Below are positions 53,448-62,518 of a stretch of 64,000 nt of DNA, in pieces. The translations under genes and the position numbers were made by a program. The stretch spans positions 487,075 through 551,074 of the forward strand of contig WYDT01000001.1 in NCBI GenBank assembly GCA_013122435.1, written 5' to 3'. Position 1 is the stretch's first letter, and each line of letters opens with the position of its first letter. Source of the DNA: Chloroflexi bacterium AL-N1. Lineage in GTDB: Bacteria > Chloroflexota > Chloroflexia > Chloroflexales > Roseiflexaceae. The notes under the pieces are model-generated. The model saw nothing but the letters and a program-made list of their open reading frames with translations. It was not told the origin of the DNA and did no database searches.

Positions 53448-55634
53448 ATGACTGCAGGTAACGAGGTGGTACCACCGATTGCTGCTCGCCCCTTAGATGA
53501 AACACAGCACTTCTTTAACCGTGAAATCAGTTGGCTTGAATTTAACTGGCGTGTCTTACAGGAAGCCCTTGATGAACGCCATCCACTTCTTGAGCGGGTC
53601 AAGTTTCTCGCTATATGTAACACTAATCTCGACGAGTTCTTTATGATTCGTGTTGCCGGCCTCAAACAGCAAGTTGCTGCTGGTGTTGTGAGTCGTTCGG
53701 CAGATGGTTTGACACCAGCCGAGCAGATAGTTGCCATCAGAAAGATTGTGTTGGAACACAAAGAACAGCAGATGCTTTGCTGGAATGAGGATGTGCATCC
53801 ACACCTGCGCGATCAGGGTATTTCTCTCCTGGATTATCATGAATTGAATGACATGCAACGCGCCTATATGAAGGATTACTTTGAGCGTGAGATTTTTCCG
53901 GTGTTAACACCGCTAGCGTTCGATCCTGGAAGACCTTTTCCTCATATTTCAAACCTTAGTCTAAATCTGGCGGTGGTTGTCAAAGATCCTGAAGAGGGAT
54001 CTTTATTTGCAAGGATTAAAGTCCCTGCAGTGCTCCCAAGGTTGATACCATTGCGTGGTGAGATGTGTGATGGTCCCAGCGGCATTCCGGCTGAACGACG
54101 CGTCTGTTTTACCTGGATCGAGCAGGTCATTGCCGCTAATGCGGCGGCCCTCTTTCCCGGAGAAGAAATTATCGATGCGTACGCGTTTCGTATCACGCGC
54201 AATGCCGATGTCGAAATTCAAGAAGAAGAGGCCGACGATCTCCTGCGAACAATCGAACAGGGGGTGCGCCAACGCCGTTTTGGGGCTGTTGTTCGTTTGT
54301 CTGTGCAACAGGAAATGCCACAATACATCCGCGACTTACTGCTGCACAATCTCAAACTTACTGCGGATGATATGTACGAAACAAAGGGTCGATTGGGTCT
54401 GTCTGATCTGATGGCCTTAACAAAACTGGATCGCCCTGATCTCAAAGACCCGCCATTCTATCCCAAGATACCCAGTATACTACGCTTTGCACGTTCAAGT
54501 GCCGATATGTTCAGTGCTATTCGCCAACGTGATATCTTGTTGCATCATCCATTTGACTCTTTTCAACCTCTTGTTGAGTGGATTCGTGCTGCTGCAAGTG
54601 ATCCAAATGTTCTAGCTATCAAACAAACGCTCTACCGTTCAGGATCGAATTCGCCAATTGTGAAGGCTTTGATGGATGCTCGTGAACAAGACAAACAGGT
54701 GACGGTGTTGGTGGAGTTGAAGGCTCGTTTTGATGAGGAGAACAACATCACCTGGGCACGTGCTCTTGAGCGAGTCGGTGTTCATGTGGTGTATGGCCTT
54801 TTGGGTCTCAAGACACATGCAAAGTTAACGCTTATCGTGCGTCGTGAACATGATGGTCTACGCCGTTACGCGCATCTAGGCACGGGGAATTACAACGCGA
54901 CGACCGCGCGCGTTTATACGGACATGGGATTACTGACCTGTCGTCCTGATATTTGTGCTGATGTTGCAGATGTCTTTAATTCACTCACTGGTTATTCACG
55001 TCAGGTTTCATATCGCAAACTGCTCGTTGCACCAGTCAATATACGCACCTGTCTTAAACTGCTCATTGAGCGAGAGATTGTGCATGCTCAGGAAGGTCGC
55101 GGAGGCCGACTGGTCTTTAAGTCAAATGCGTTGGTCGATCCAAAGATAATCAGATTACTCTATCAAGCTTCGCAAGCAGGTGTGCAAATTGATCTGCTTA
55201 TACGCGGCATTTGCTGTTTACGCCCAGACGTGCCTGGTTTGAGCGAGAATATTCATGTTCGCAGTATCATCGGACGATTTCTTGAACATAGTCGTATTTA
55301 TTATTTTGCAAATGCTGGAAATCCAGAAATATACCTTGGTAGTGCTGATTTAATGCAACGAAACCTTGATCGCCGTGTTGAGACGTTGTTTCCGATTGAA
55401 GATTCAGCATTAGCTGAACAAATTCACGATGATATACTCACGACCTACCTGCGTGATAATGTTCGTGCACATGTATTACAGGCCGATGGGAGCTATCTTC
55501 GTGCAACACCTGACAATGATACGGTCCCTCTTGATAGCCAGGCTTATTTTAGTACAGGCCGTGAAGCACCGCCTGAACTTGACTCAGCGCTGAGTCCGGC
55601 TAGTGACCGAGTTGGTAGTATAGAGCAATCGTAG
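53448..55634 (+). CDS. ppk1: Polyphosphate kinase 1
   Basis: Makes polyphosphate from ATP reversibly. The 728-residue protein has the PPK1 N-domain (FNREISWLEFNWRVLQEALD, AICNTNLDEFFMIRVAGLK), the head domain and two PLD-like C-terminal domains. The latter include LAIKQTLYRSGSNSPIVKAL, the conserved His in LKTHAKLTLIVRR that is autophosphorylated in E. coli, and RYAHLGTGNYNATTARVYTD. Later landmarks are IRGICCLRPDVPGLSENI and EHSRIYYFANAGNPEIYLGS. The start has AGGAG upstream. A ~25-residue variable tail ends the protein. The following gene, thpR, begins 22 bases later and is probably co-transcribed. No exopolyphosphatase gene is adjacent. Confidence 0.97.
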   Translation: MTAGNEVVPPIAARPLDETQHFFNREISWLEFNWRVLQEALDERHPLLERVKFLAICNTNLDEFFMIRVAGLKQQVAAGVVSRSADGLTPAEQIVAIRKIVLEHKEQQMLCWNEDVHPHLRDQGISLLDYHELNDMQRAYMKDYFEREIFPVLTPLAFDPGRPFPHISNLSLNLAVVVKDPEEGSLFARIKVPAVLPRLIPLRGEMCDGPSGIPAERRVCFTWIEQVIAANAAALFPGEEIIDAYAFRITRNADVEIQEEEADDLLRTIEQGVRQRRFGAVVRLSVQQEMPQYIRDLLLHNLKLTADDMYETKGRLGLSDLMALTKLDRPDLKDPPFYPKIPSILRFARSSADMFSAIRQRDILLHHPFDSFQPLVEWIRAAASDPNVLAIKQTLYRSGSNSPIVKALMDAREQDKQVTVLVELKARFDEENNITWARALERVGVHVVYGLLGLKTHAKLTLIVRREHDGLRRYAHLGTGNYNATTARVYTDMGLLTCRPDICADVADVFNSLTGYSRQVSYRKLLVAPVNIRTCLKLLIEREIVHAQEGRGGRLVFKSNALVDPKIIRLLYQASQAGVQIDLLIRGICCLRPDVPGLSENIHVRSIIGRFLEHSRIYYFANAGNPEIYLGSADLMQRNLDRRVETLFPIEDSALAEQIHDDILTTYLRDNVRAHVLQADGSYLRATPDNDTVPLDSQAYFSTGREAPPELDSALSPASDRVGSIEQS

Positions 55635-55656
55635 TTGATACATATATGCTTGAAAT

Positions 55657-56244
55657 ATGACCATGCCAGAAACCTGTCGCCTGTTTATTGCTATACCCTT
55701 GCCAAATCAGGTCAAACAAACCTTACAGGATGTGCAAAAGTTACTAAAGCGAGATAATCATCCGGTTCGGTGGGTTGCCCCGAACGCCATGCATCTGACA
55801 CTTCAATTTTTAGGTGAAACAAATGTCAATTTGTTGCCACAGATTAACGATGTATTGCAGCATGTCGTAAATCAAAGAGTCTCGCACACACTGGTTCTTG
55901 AAGCTCCCGGTGTTTTTCCACATCTGTGCCGTCCCAGCGTCATCTGGGTTGGGGTCGGTGGTGCGACAGAGCCATTAATACAACTTCAAGCGACGCTGGC
56001 TCGTGCGCTAGAATCACTAGGGTTTACCAGGGAAGCACGTCCGTTTTTCGCTCATCTTACCATTGGGCGTGTTCGGCGTGATGCAACTGGTGAACAACAA
56101 GAACAACTTGGCCGAGCAATTTCCGCATTGCCTCCGATCTCTCCCGTAAGTTGGCAAGTCACCCAGATCATGCTCTTTCAAAGCGAACTTTTGCAGAGTG
56201 GACCGCGCTATACAGAACGATATGCTGTGGAATTACCTGGATGA
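55657..56244 (+). CDS. thpR: RNA 2',3'-cyclic phosphodiesterase (LigT/ThpR)
   Basis: A 195-residue 2H phosphoesterase. Both catalytic HxTx motifs are present: MHLTLQFLGE (near residue 47) and AHLTIGRVRR (near 131), with CRLFIAIPLP at the N-terminus as usual for the family. It hydrolyses 2',3'-cyclic phosphates at RNA ends in vitro; the cellular role in bacteria is unclear. ATG at 55657 and ATG at 55663 are both possible; neither has a strong ribosome site, so translation may be coupled to ppk1, which ends 22 bases upstream. It converges with the DUF4870 gene, whose stop lies 18 bases away. Confidence 0.92.
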   Translation: MTMPETCRLFIAIPLPNQVKQTLQDVQKLLKRDNHPVRWVAPNAMHLTLQFLGETNVNLLPQINDVLQHVVNQRVSHTLVLEAPGVFPHLCRPSVIWVGVGGATEPLIQLQATLARALESLGFTREARPFFAHLTIGRVRRDATGEQQEQLGRAISALPPISPVSWQVTQIMLFQSELLQSGPRYTERYAVELPG

Positions 56245-56262
56245 GTTGTATATGTGTGAAAG

Positions 56263-56796
56263 TTAGCCAGCGTCTTTGGAGATAGGAGTATTATGCAGAT
56301 GCGATGTGTTGGCAACTTCCAGATCTGCTCTGTCGGTAGGAGTGCCTGAACTTGTGGGAGACTCATCAGCAACACTATGTGCCCAGCGCCCCACGAGTAC
56401 ATAGGTAAATGGTTTCCCGCGATACACCTGTAGCGCACCGTACAATCCATACAGCATAGCAACAAGCGCGAATCCCAGTGGTACCACAAAACCAATCAGG
56501 ACCAGCCAAAATATATCTGGGGGACTGGTGGTGTAGAGGTCAGGGCGAAATGCCACTGGTATGAGCGACAGCCCTAAGCACCCGGCCCAGATAAGTGTGA
56601 GAAGCATACCGATAGCCAGCATGAAACTCTGATAGATAACTGCCTGGAGTGCCTGGAAACGTACGAAGGGTGATTTTTCGCGTTGGGTCCCCCAAATAAG
56701 CGCTGCCATAATTAACCCTATGAGGTTAGCTGTATTTGCGACCACGCTTGCGTGGGCGAGTGTTGCGAGTAACCGTTCATCTTTAGTTGGTTGCAT
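56263..56796 (-). CDS. DUF4870-domain membrane protein
   Basis: A 177-residue protein. Residues 5-120 form the DUF4870/Tic20-like membrane region: DERLLATLAHASVVANTANL, ALIWGTQREKSPFVRFQALQ AVIYQ (the conserved charged loop with F.R.Q.LQ), and two further hydrophobic helices (IFWLVLIGFVVPLGFALVAM). The C-terminal ~45 residues are hydrophilic and variable. The function of the family is unknown. The start at 56796 has GGAGG ten bases upstream; the ATG at 56805 would be only one base from that site. Confidence 0.8.
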   Translation of the reverse strand: MQPTKDERLLATLAHASVVANTANLIGLIMAALIWGTQREKSPFVRFQALQAVIYQSFMLAIGMLLTLIWAGCLGLSLIPVAFRPDLYTTSPPDIFWLVLIGFVVPLGFALVAMLYGLYGALQVYRGKPFTYVLVGRWAHSVADESPTSSGTPTDRADLEVANTSHLHNTPISKDAG

Positions 56797-56914
56797 TGGA
56801 TACATACCTCCGCCTCAGGTCGATCAAGCCGCGAGCATTATAGCATAGGACCTGAAGAGCGCATTCTATAGCATGCACAAGCAATATCTTAGTACTTAAT
56901 AACTATTTTTTGAC

Positions 56915-56943
56915 TTGAATCAATAGCTGATCCGACATATAAT
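56915..56943 (+). promoter_or_regulatory. Promoter of the beta-helix surface protein
   Basis: TTGAAT at 56915-56920, a 17-base spacer and TATAAT at 56938-56943. This leaves a leader of about 155 bases before the GTG start at 57105. Confidence 0.55.
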
Positions 56944-57104
56944 GGAAGACACATTGCTGATATTATCTGTGAAGAGGACCCAACTGCGTTTTGGTTGAAG
57001 ACAACGATAAAATTGTTGTTTGTAGATGTATTTATTTTATGGCTATCTGATCTGTGTTTGTATAGATCCAGTTAATCTGTTTTAGCGTAAACCAGGAGAG
57101 TTTT

Positions 57105-59210
57105 GTGTTCAGGAAGCGTTCTAAACGGTTGAACAATTCCCTGATAACATTGTATATCACAGTGTTAGCTTTGCTGTATGGACCAGATTTTGTTTTGGCT
57201 GCTCCATCAAACTCTTCAGCTATTCAAGCACCTCAATCCACAGCATCAAACCATGTAGCGGTTACAACCACACAAGACCGTGTTGATGGAACCACCACAT
57301 CGTTGTCAGCGCTCAATACCGATGCTGGGCCAGATCATGCCATTTCTCTTCGTGAGGCCGTGCTGGCTGCCAACGAAACCGGCACAGATGATGCTATCAC
57401 CATCTCTTTTGACATTCCAACAACTGCCTCAGGTTACTCTGCAAACAGCAAGACGTGGACGATTGCTCTAGAGAATACCCTTCCTGCGCTCACTCGCGGG
57501 AACATTACCATAGATGGCAGTACCCAAACGACTACTAGTGCTCATCCTCCAATCGTTATCGATGGAACAAATGCGCTTGACACAACACCTCAGACCAATG
57601 GCTTTACGCTCACATCGGAGAATAACCGCTTGCATCGTCTGACCATCATCAATTTTTTTGATGGCGGTCTGCTTATTGACGGAGCCGATGCAGTCAATAA
57701 CCAAGTGTCAGGATGTTACATAGGCATCAATGCGACAGGTCTATCGGCAAGCCCCAACGGAACCGGGATACGCATTCAAAACGGCGCACGCGATAATCTG
57801 ATTGGTGGATACACGGTCAGTGAACGCAACATCATTGCTGGGAATGATTATGATACCGGTATTGCACTGCATGGGGCTCAAACGCAAGCAAATACGGTTG
57901 CTGGTAATTGGATTGGCATCAGTTCAAGTGGACAATCAGCTATTCCAAACGCGTACGCAGGTGTTCGCATTAGTGGACAGGCAACCGATAACCTCATAGG
58001 CGGTACGAATGCTGGGGCAGGCAACATCATCTCAGGAAATCAAAGTGGTGTCTTTATCGAAGGAAGTTCCTCCAATACGGTTGCAGGCAATACGATAGGT
58101 CTTGCAGCCGACCGTAGCACACCGCTTGGGAATGAGAATGGTGGTGTGTATCTCACAGATGGTGCAAACAAGAATCTTATAGGTGGTACGGTCACAAGTG
58201 CTCGTAACATCATTGCAAGTAATAATGGGTGGGGAATTTACATTGCCGACTCTGGTAGTAATCAAAACCGTGTTCAAGGAAACTACGTTGGCGTCGATCA
58301 GACAGGCACATCTGCGGGATATGGCAATGTTAACTATGGTATCTATGTTGGTTTGAGTGCTCAGGCAAACATTATTGGTGGTACCAACACACAGGCTGGG
58401 AATGTTGTTGCTTACAACGGGGCTGGTGGTGTGTTTATCGAGTCATCAAACAATAAGGTTGCCGGGAATATCATCGGTGTGGGTGCTGATCGAAGCACAC
58501 AATTAGGCAATCAAAATGATGGGGTCAAGGTACACGGCGACAATAACATCATTGGCCCACATAATCTGATCGCATATAATCAACAATCTGGCATTATGGC
58601 TGATGGAGCAAACATTACCATTAGTGACAATACGATTGATGCCAACGCGCGATCGGGTATCTGTGTGTCTGGCTCTCAGACAGCAGTGCTCCAAAACACC
58701 ATTCGCTGGAATGGCGGCAGTAATGGTGTCTCGGCGGATTGTGCTGTGCAAGGTGGTATTGCGATTACTGGGACGGATGTGCGTGTCGAAGATAATGTTA
58801 TTTTTGCCAACCGAGGATCTGGGATTACTGTTCGCAGCGGTGTCCGAAATCGGCTCCTCACCAACAGCATCAGCAACAATACCAGCGCGGGGATTTTGCT
58901 GGACTCGGGTGCAAATGGCAATATCGCTCCGCCCGTCATTCAAGGTGTGCGTGATAACACCATTGTAGGTGATAGTTGTCCCGAATGTCTGGTAGAAGTC
59001 TTCACAGATGTTGGTGATCAGGGAGGACATTTTGCTGGTACAACGACCGCGACCGCTGAGGGTACCTTTCAGGTGCCTCTCTCAAACATTGATACTGATA
59101 GCTTATTTGTAACAGCCACCCAGACCGACGCTGCTGGTAATACGTCGTCATTCGCATTATCAGTCAGCATTGCCGAAACCCAGGTATATCTTCCAATGAT
59201 TATCCGTTAG
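57105..59210 (+). CDS. Secreted right-handed beta-helix protein with CSLREA motif and YLPM-type tag
   Basis: A 701-residue protein. Signal region SLITLYITVLALLYGPDFVL. A CSLREA-type N-terminal region follows (TTTQDRVDGTTTSLSALN, DHAISLREAVLAANETG). Then come about 450 residues of parallel beta-helix with repeated NLIGGT, AGNIISGN and NTVAGNTIG units (NosD/pectate-lyase-like). A final beta domain (ECLVEVFTDVGDQGGHFAGT) leads to the C-terminal tag VYLPMIIR. Such proteins are surface adhesins or carbohydrate-binding/cleaving proteins; no catalytic residues are identified here. GTG start after AGGAGAG. Transcribed alone from the TTGAAT/TATAAT promoter; its stop is 14 bases from the convergent cobS. 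Confidence 0.85.
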   Translation: MFRKRSKRLNNSLITLYITVLALLYGPDFVLAAPSNSSAIQAPQSTASNHVAVTTTQDRVDGTTTSLSALNTDAGPDHAISLREAVLAANETGTDDAITISFDIPTTASGYSANSKTWTIALENTLPALTRGNITIDGSTQTTTSAHPPIVIDGTNALDTTPQTNGFTLTSENNRLHRLTIINFFDGGLLIDGADAVNNQVSGCYIGINATGLSASPNGTGIRIQNGARDNLIGGYTVSERNIIAGNDYDTGIALHGAQTQANTVAGNWIGISSSGQSAIPNAYAGVRISGQATDNLIGGTNAGAGNIISGNQSGVFIEGSSSNTVAGNTIGLAADRSTPLGNENGGVYLTDGANKNLIGGTVTSARNIIASNNGWGIYIADSGSNQNRVQGNYVGVDQTGTSAGYGNVNYGIYVGLSAQANIIGGTNTQAGNVVAYNGAGGVFIESSNNKVAGNIIGVGADRSTQLGNQNDGVKVHGDNNIIGPHNLIAYNQQSGIMADGANITISDNTIDANARSGICVSGSQTAVLQNTIRWNGGSNGVSADCAVQGGIAITGTDVRVEDNVIFANRGSGITVRSGVRNRLLTNSISNNTSAGILLDSGANGNIAPPVIQGVRDNTIVGDSCPECLVEVFTDVGDQGGHFAGTTTATAEGTFQVPLSNIDTDSLFVTATQTDAAGNTSSFALSVSIAETQVYLPMIIR

Positions 59211-59223
59211 CTGTTAAGAGATT

Positions 59224-59997
59224 TTATAAACTTGCAGTTAACGCTGCCAGGGCGATAACCTCAGCGATTTCACATAGGGCGCCATACGTGTCACCAGTTA
59301 ACCCACCAAGATCTTTCGTCCACCACCACGCAATAAGATGCGTTCCCCCCCATACCACGAAAAAGGTGATGAGCCCCTGTATTCCAGCAATCAGCATAAC
59401 GAGCGAAAGTGTGATAACCGTAGCAACGGCAAAATCGGCATGTTGTACCTGTGACTGAAAGTTGCGCCCTAATCCGCCTTCACGTGCTGGAGGGAACCAG
59501 AAAATACCGTAGATATCGGCCCAGCGCCCCAGTACAGGCGCCAGAATAATGGCTTGTACCCAACCCGCACCTGCGACGCCGATGAATGCTATCTTGAGCA
59601 CCAGAATGGCAATCAGGGCGATAGCACCCATCGCGCCCACCCGACTGTCTTTCATTATTTCTAATTTACGTTCACGTGGTCGCCAGCTCATCACTGCGTC
59701 AAACGTATCACTCACACCATCTAAATGCAGTCCAGCGGTGAGTATACCCCAGGCAATGACGATGATAACCGCATGTATCGGTACTCCCCAGAATGTGTTA
59801 GCGATCAGCCCAATCATTACTAGCAGTACGCCGATAACTGCACCTGCAAGTGGAAAAAAAGGGATAGCGCGGGCAATACTGGCTTCCGACATGGGGGGCA
59901 TCCCAGGTATCGGAATAATCGTTAAAAAGCGCAATGCTTCGCCGAGCGGCCAGAGTGGTCCCCATTGGTTTTGATGATCGTTAGGAGGTTGGGTCAT
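59224..59997 (-). CDS. cobS: Adenosylcobinamide-GDP ribazoletransferase (cobalamin synthase)
   Basis: Joins adenosylcobinamide-GDP with alpha-ribazole to give adenosylcobalamin, in the membrane. The 257-residue protein has LGEALRFLTIIPIPG at the start, the conserved AGLHLDGVSDTFDAVMSW and MKDSRVGAMGAIAL motifs, and six or so hydrophobic segments; it ends LTGDTYGALCEIAEVIAL. Its ATG overlaps the GNAT gene's TGA (ATGA, 59994-59997), so the two are translationally coupled. It is the last gene of the cobalamin operon. AGGAGGTTG lies inside its 5' coding region, not upstream. Confidence 0.95.
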   Translation of the reverse strand: MTQPPNDHQNQWGPLWPLGEALRFLTIIPIPGMPPMSEASIARAIPFFPLAGAVIGVLLVMIGLIANTFWGVPIHAVIIVIAWGILTAGLHLDGVSDTFDAVMSWRPRERKLEIMKDSRVGAMGAIALIAILVLKIAFIGVAGAGWVQAIILAPVLGRWADIYGIFWFPPAREGGLGRNFQSQVQHADFAVATVITLSLVMLIAGIQGLITFFVVWGGTHLIAWWWTKDLGGLTGDTYGALCEIAEVIALAALTASL

Positions 59998-60701
59998 ATG
60001 ATACTAATATCCTCACCAAGCAAGACCAGTCCGAGTTTGTCTGCGACGCGTTGGGATGCGTGATTATCCCACCACGTGCTGTAAAAAGGAATACGGCCTG
60101 TTTCATGTATGAGCATTGCCCAGCGAGCGGCAGTTTTCGCAGCAAACCCTCTACCACGAAATGCTGGATGGGTTTCCGCACCTGCTTCAGCTGCCTGCTC
60201 GGTTAGGCGCGCGCAGTAACAGTACGATACGATATGTTTGTCTTCTACGACTCCCACACAGGGAAACCGTGGTGCAGATACAGGTTTTAAGCCCTTATAT
60301 GTGTGAAACATCTCTTCAGAAAGCTGTACAACTTTATCTGAATAAGGCAGTTTTTCTGGAAAGAGATAGGCTGGGCCACGATATTCGTGTTGGATAGGCT
60401 CATGTTCTGCAAGGAGTTTTCGTATCGAATGATAGTGTATTGGTGGTGTCGCGAAGTCAGCGGATAGCGGCTCCATGGCACAGAATTGGTTGAGTTCTTG
60501 AACGAGTTCGCTGGGTAGATCGTGTCGAAAGTGCCAGATATTCCCACGTGCGGTTCGGCCCATGAAAAACTGCGGTGCCTGCGGAAAACCGGACTCGTTA
60601 ACAGAGAGCAGACGGTCATTGTCGTCAGTACAATAGAGTGTCTGAACGCGCATTCCCATTAACGCGAGTACGTTTTGATGTGTGTCTGCTGTTAACTCCA
60701 C
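59994..60701 (-). CDS. GNAT-family acetyltransferase inside the cobalamin operon
   Basis: A 235-residue protein. The C-terminal ~110 residues show a GNAT fold with the acetyl-CoA motif AETHPAFRGRGFAAKTAARW and the final segment WWDNHASQRVADKLGL. The N-terminal part (about 1-110) is family-specific (FFMGRTARGNIWHFRHDLPS). No link of such enzymes to B12 synthesis is established; it lies between cobT (18 bases) and cobS (4-base overlap), so it is expressed with them. The GTG start has only a weak purine-rich stretch upstream. Its substrate is unknown. Confidence 0.8.
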   Translation of the reverse strand: MELTADTHQNVLALMGMRVQTLYCTDDNDRLLSVNESGFPQAPQFFMGRTARGNIWHFRHDLPSELVQELNQFCAMEPLSADFATPPIHYHSIRKLLAEHEPIQHEYRGPAYLFPEKLPYSDKVVQLSEEMFHTYKGLKPVSAPRFPCVGVVEDKHIVSYCYCARLTEQAAEAGAETHPAFRGRGFAAKTAARWAMLIHETGRIPFYSTWWDNHASQRVADKLGLVLLGEDISII

Positions 60702-60719
60702 GTTTGTTCTCGCGTTCTG

Positions 60720-61796
60720 TTAAGCAATTTTCTCATCGACACCAGCTTCGCCAAATGTAGCCATGTCGCGCATCACATGGGCCGCCCCCTGAATAATGGG
60801 GAGTGCCAACGCAGCCCCACTGCCTTCCCCCAGCCGCATATCGAGCGTCAGCAGTGGTTGTAGCCCAAGATGTTCGAGCGCAATACGATGGCCTGGTTCG
60901 TCTGAACGATGCCCGGCTATGAGGAAGTCGCGGGTGTGGGGGGCAAGCGCTACCGCTGCTAGCACCGCACTGGTTGCCACATACCCATCGACCACCACTG
61001 GTATGCAATGGGTGGCAGCGGCAAGGGTTGCTCCGGCAAGCAAGGCAATTTCGTAGCCACCAAGTTCTGCCAGAATACCGAGCGGGTCTTCTTGGTCAGG
61101 TTTGGCACGATCAAGGGCTGCTGCCACAACTTGTTGTTTGTGTGAAAGTCCATCATCATCGAGTCCTGTGCCACGTCCAGTCGTCAATGCTGCTGCGGCA
61201 CCTGTGAAAGCGCTGGTCAGGCATGCGGCTGGGGTGGTGTTTCCGATGCCCATTTCGCCCAATGCCAGCAGATCGAGACCTGCTTCTCTTTCGCGCTCAA
61301 GCAATTCTACACCAGCCAGAACAGCCTGCATTGCTTCGGTGCGGGACATAGCTGGTTCATGGAGTAAGTTGTTGGTTCCTTTGCCAATGGCAACACGCTG
61401 GAGTTGTGGATGATCGGGTAGGCCACCTGCAACGCCAGCGTCTACCACAATGACTCGTGCACCGGCGTTGGCGGCGAGCGCATTGATCGCGGCCCCTCCA
61501 TGTAAGAAGTTTTGCACCATCTGAATCGTGACCGATTGCGGGAAAGGGCTGACATGTTCCGCCACGACACCGTGGTCTCCTGCCGCGACCAATACGGCCG
61601 GGTGTGCAAATGTTGGCTGGATGTTGCCGGTGATCGTTGCGAGCTGCACGATTAACGCTTCAAGTGCGCCCAGACTCCCCGGCGGTTTGGTTAGCTGATT
61701 CAGCCGTGTAACAGCAGCAGTGGCGCTTTCTTGGTCGGGAGTCGGCACATTCTGACATAATTGGTAGAGTTTTTGTACCATGTACTCATTGGACAT
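60720..61796 (-). CDS. cobT: Nicotinate-nucleotide-dimethylbenzimidazole phosphoribosyltransferase
   Basis: Makes alpha-ribazole-5'-phosphate, the lower ligand of cobalamin, from nicotinate mononucleotide and dimethylbenzimidazole. The 358-residue protein has LTKPPGSLGALEALIVQLAT, FAHPAVLVAAGDHGVVAEHV, the glycine/Asn-rich FLHGGAAINALAANAGARVI, LALGEMGIGNTTPAACL, and the catalytic Glu region RLGEGSGAALALPI. ATG at 61796 has AAGGA upstream; the frame is open 78 bases further but would overlap cobC. It lies 43 bases after cobC. Confidence 0.95.
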   Translation of the reverse strand: MSNEYMVQKLYQLCQNVPTPDQESATAAVTRLNQLTKPPGSLGALEALIVQLATITGNIQPTFAHPAVLVAAGDHGVVAEHVSPFPQSVTIQMVQNFLHGGAAINALAANAGARVIVVDAGVAGGLPDHPQLQRVAIGKGTNNLLHEPAMSRTEAMQAVLAGVELLEREREAGLDLLALGEMGIGNTTPAACLTSAFTGAAAALTTGRGTGLDDDGLSHKQQVVAAALDRAKPDQEDPLGILAELGGYEIALLAGATLAAATHCIPVVVDGYVATSAVLAAVALAPHTRDFLIAGHRSDEPGHRIALEHLGLQPLLTLDMRLGEGSGAALALPIIQGAAHVMRDMATFGEAGVDEKIA

Positions 61797-61839
61797 AATA
61801 TGATCCTTCAGGCTTTGTAGCAGAGTATCAGACCTATTC

Positions 61840-62460
61840 CTAGGAAGATTTTGATAGTAGTTTGGGCACTTCATTTACTACACGTACAATAGGACTTCCG
61901 CCGTATATATCTATTGATGTAACGCTCCCTAGATCAATACGCCAGCGCCAATGGAGGTCGGGAGACATGCTGCTAATGGCACACAGCACTAACTGAATGG
62001 GTGTTGCGTGTGTTACGACCAATACACGACCTCCAGGAAGCTTTTGTAGAATGTTTTGCCACCCTGCCATCACACGTTGCATTACTTCAGCCAGACTTTC
62101 GCCGTCGGTGGCCCGCCCATTCAGCGGATCGGCAAAGCGTGAGGCAGCTTCCCTAGGGAAGCGTTGGGTGACCTCACGGTAGGTGAGCCCTTCCCAACAT
62201 CCATGGTTTGTTTCGGCCCATTGTGTGTCATCAACGAAGGGAATCGACCGTTCTGCGACAATAATTTCAGCCGTCTCTTGTGCACGCTGGGACGGGCTCA
62301 CAATAACAGTGCGAAATGGTATGCGTTGGAGACGGTGTGCAAGTGCATGGGCTTGTTGCTGGCCATATGGTGTGAGTGGGCTGTTTGTAATTCCCTGATA
62401 ACGTCTGGCTTTATTAAGTTCGGTTTGCCCATGACGGACAAACCAGATACTCGTTCGCAT
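61840..62460 (-). CDS. cobC: Alpha-ribazole phosphatase / histidine phosphatase
   Basis: A 206-residue histidine-phosphatase-family protein. The catalytic motif is WFVRHGQTELNKARRYQG and the second histidine is in VLVVTHATPIQLVLC; a typical acidic loop NHGCWEGLTYREV lies between. It would remove the phosphate from alpha-ribazole-5'-phosphate before CobS, consistent with cobT immediately downstream. The superfamily is broad, so the assignment rests on context. The start at 62460 is chosen because the family begins close to the RHG motif; no ribosome site is clear and the frame is open further upstream, overlapping the methyltransferase gene. Confidence 0.85.
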   Translation of the reverse strand: MRTSIWFVRHGQTELNKARRYQGITNSPLTPYGQQQAHALAHRLQRIPFRTVIVSPSQRAQETAEIIVAERSIPFVDDTQWAETNHGCWEGLTYREVTQRFPREAASRFADPLNGRATDGESLAEVMQRVMAGWQNILQKLPGGRVLVVTHATPIQLVLCAISSMSPDLHWRWRIDLGSVTSIDIYGGSPIVRVVNEVPKLLSKSS

Positions 62461-62518
62461 ATGCGTTGATTTCGTGTATGGTCTTGGTTGCTGTTTATGG
62501 CCACATAGTACCATGGAT

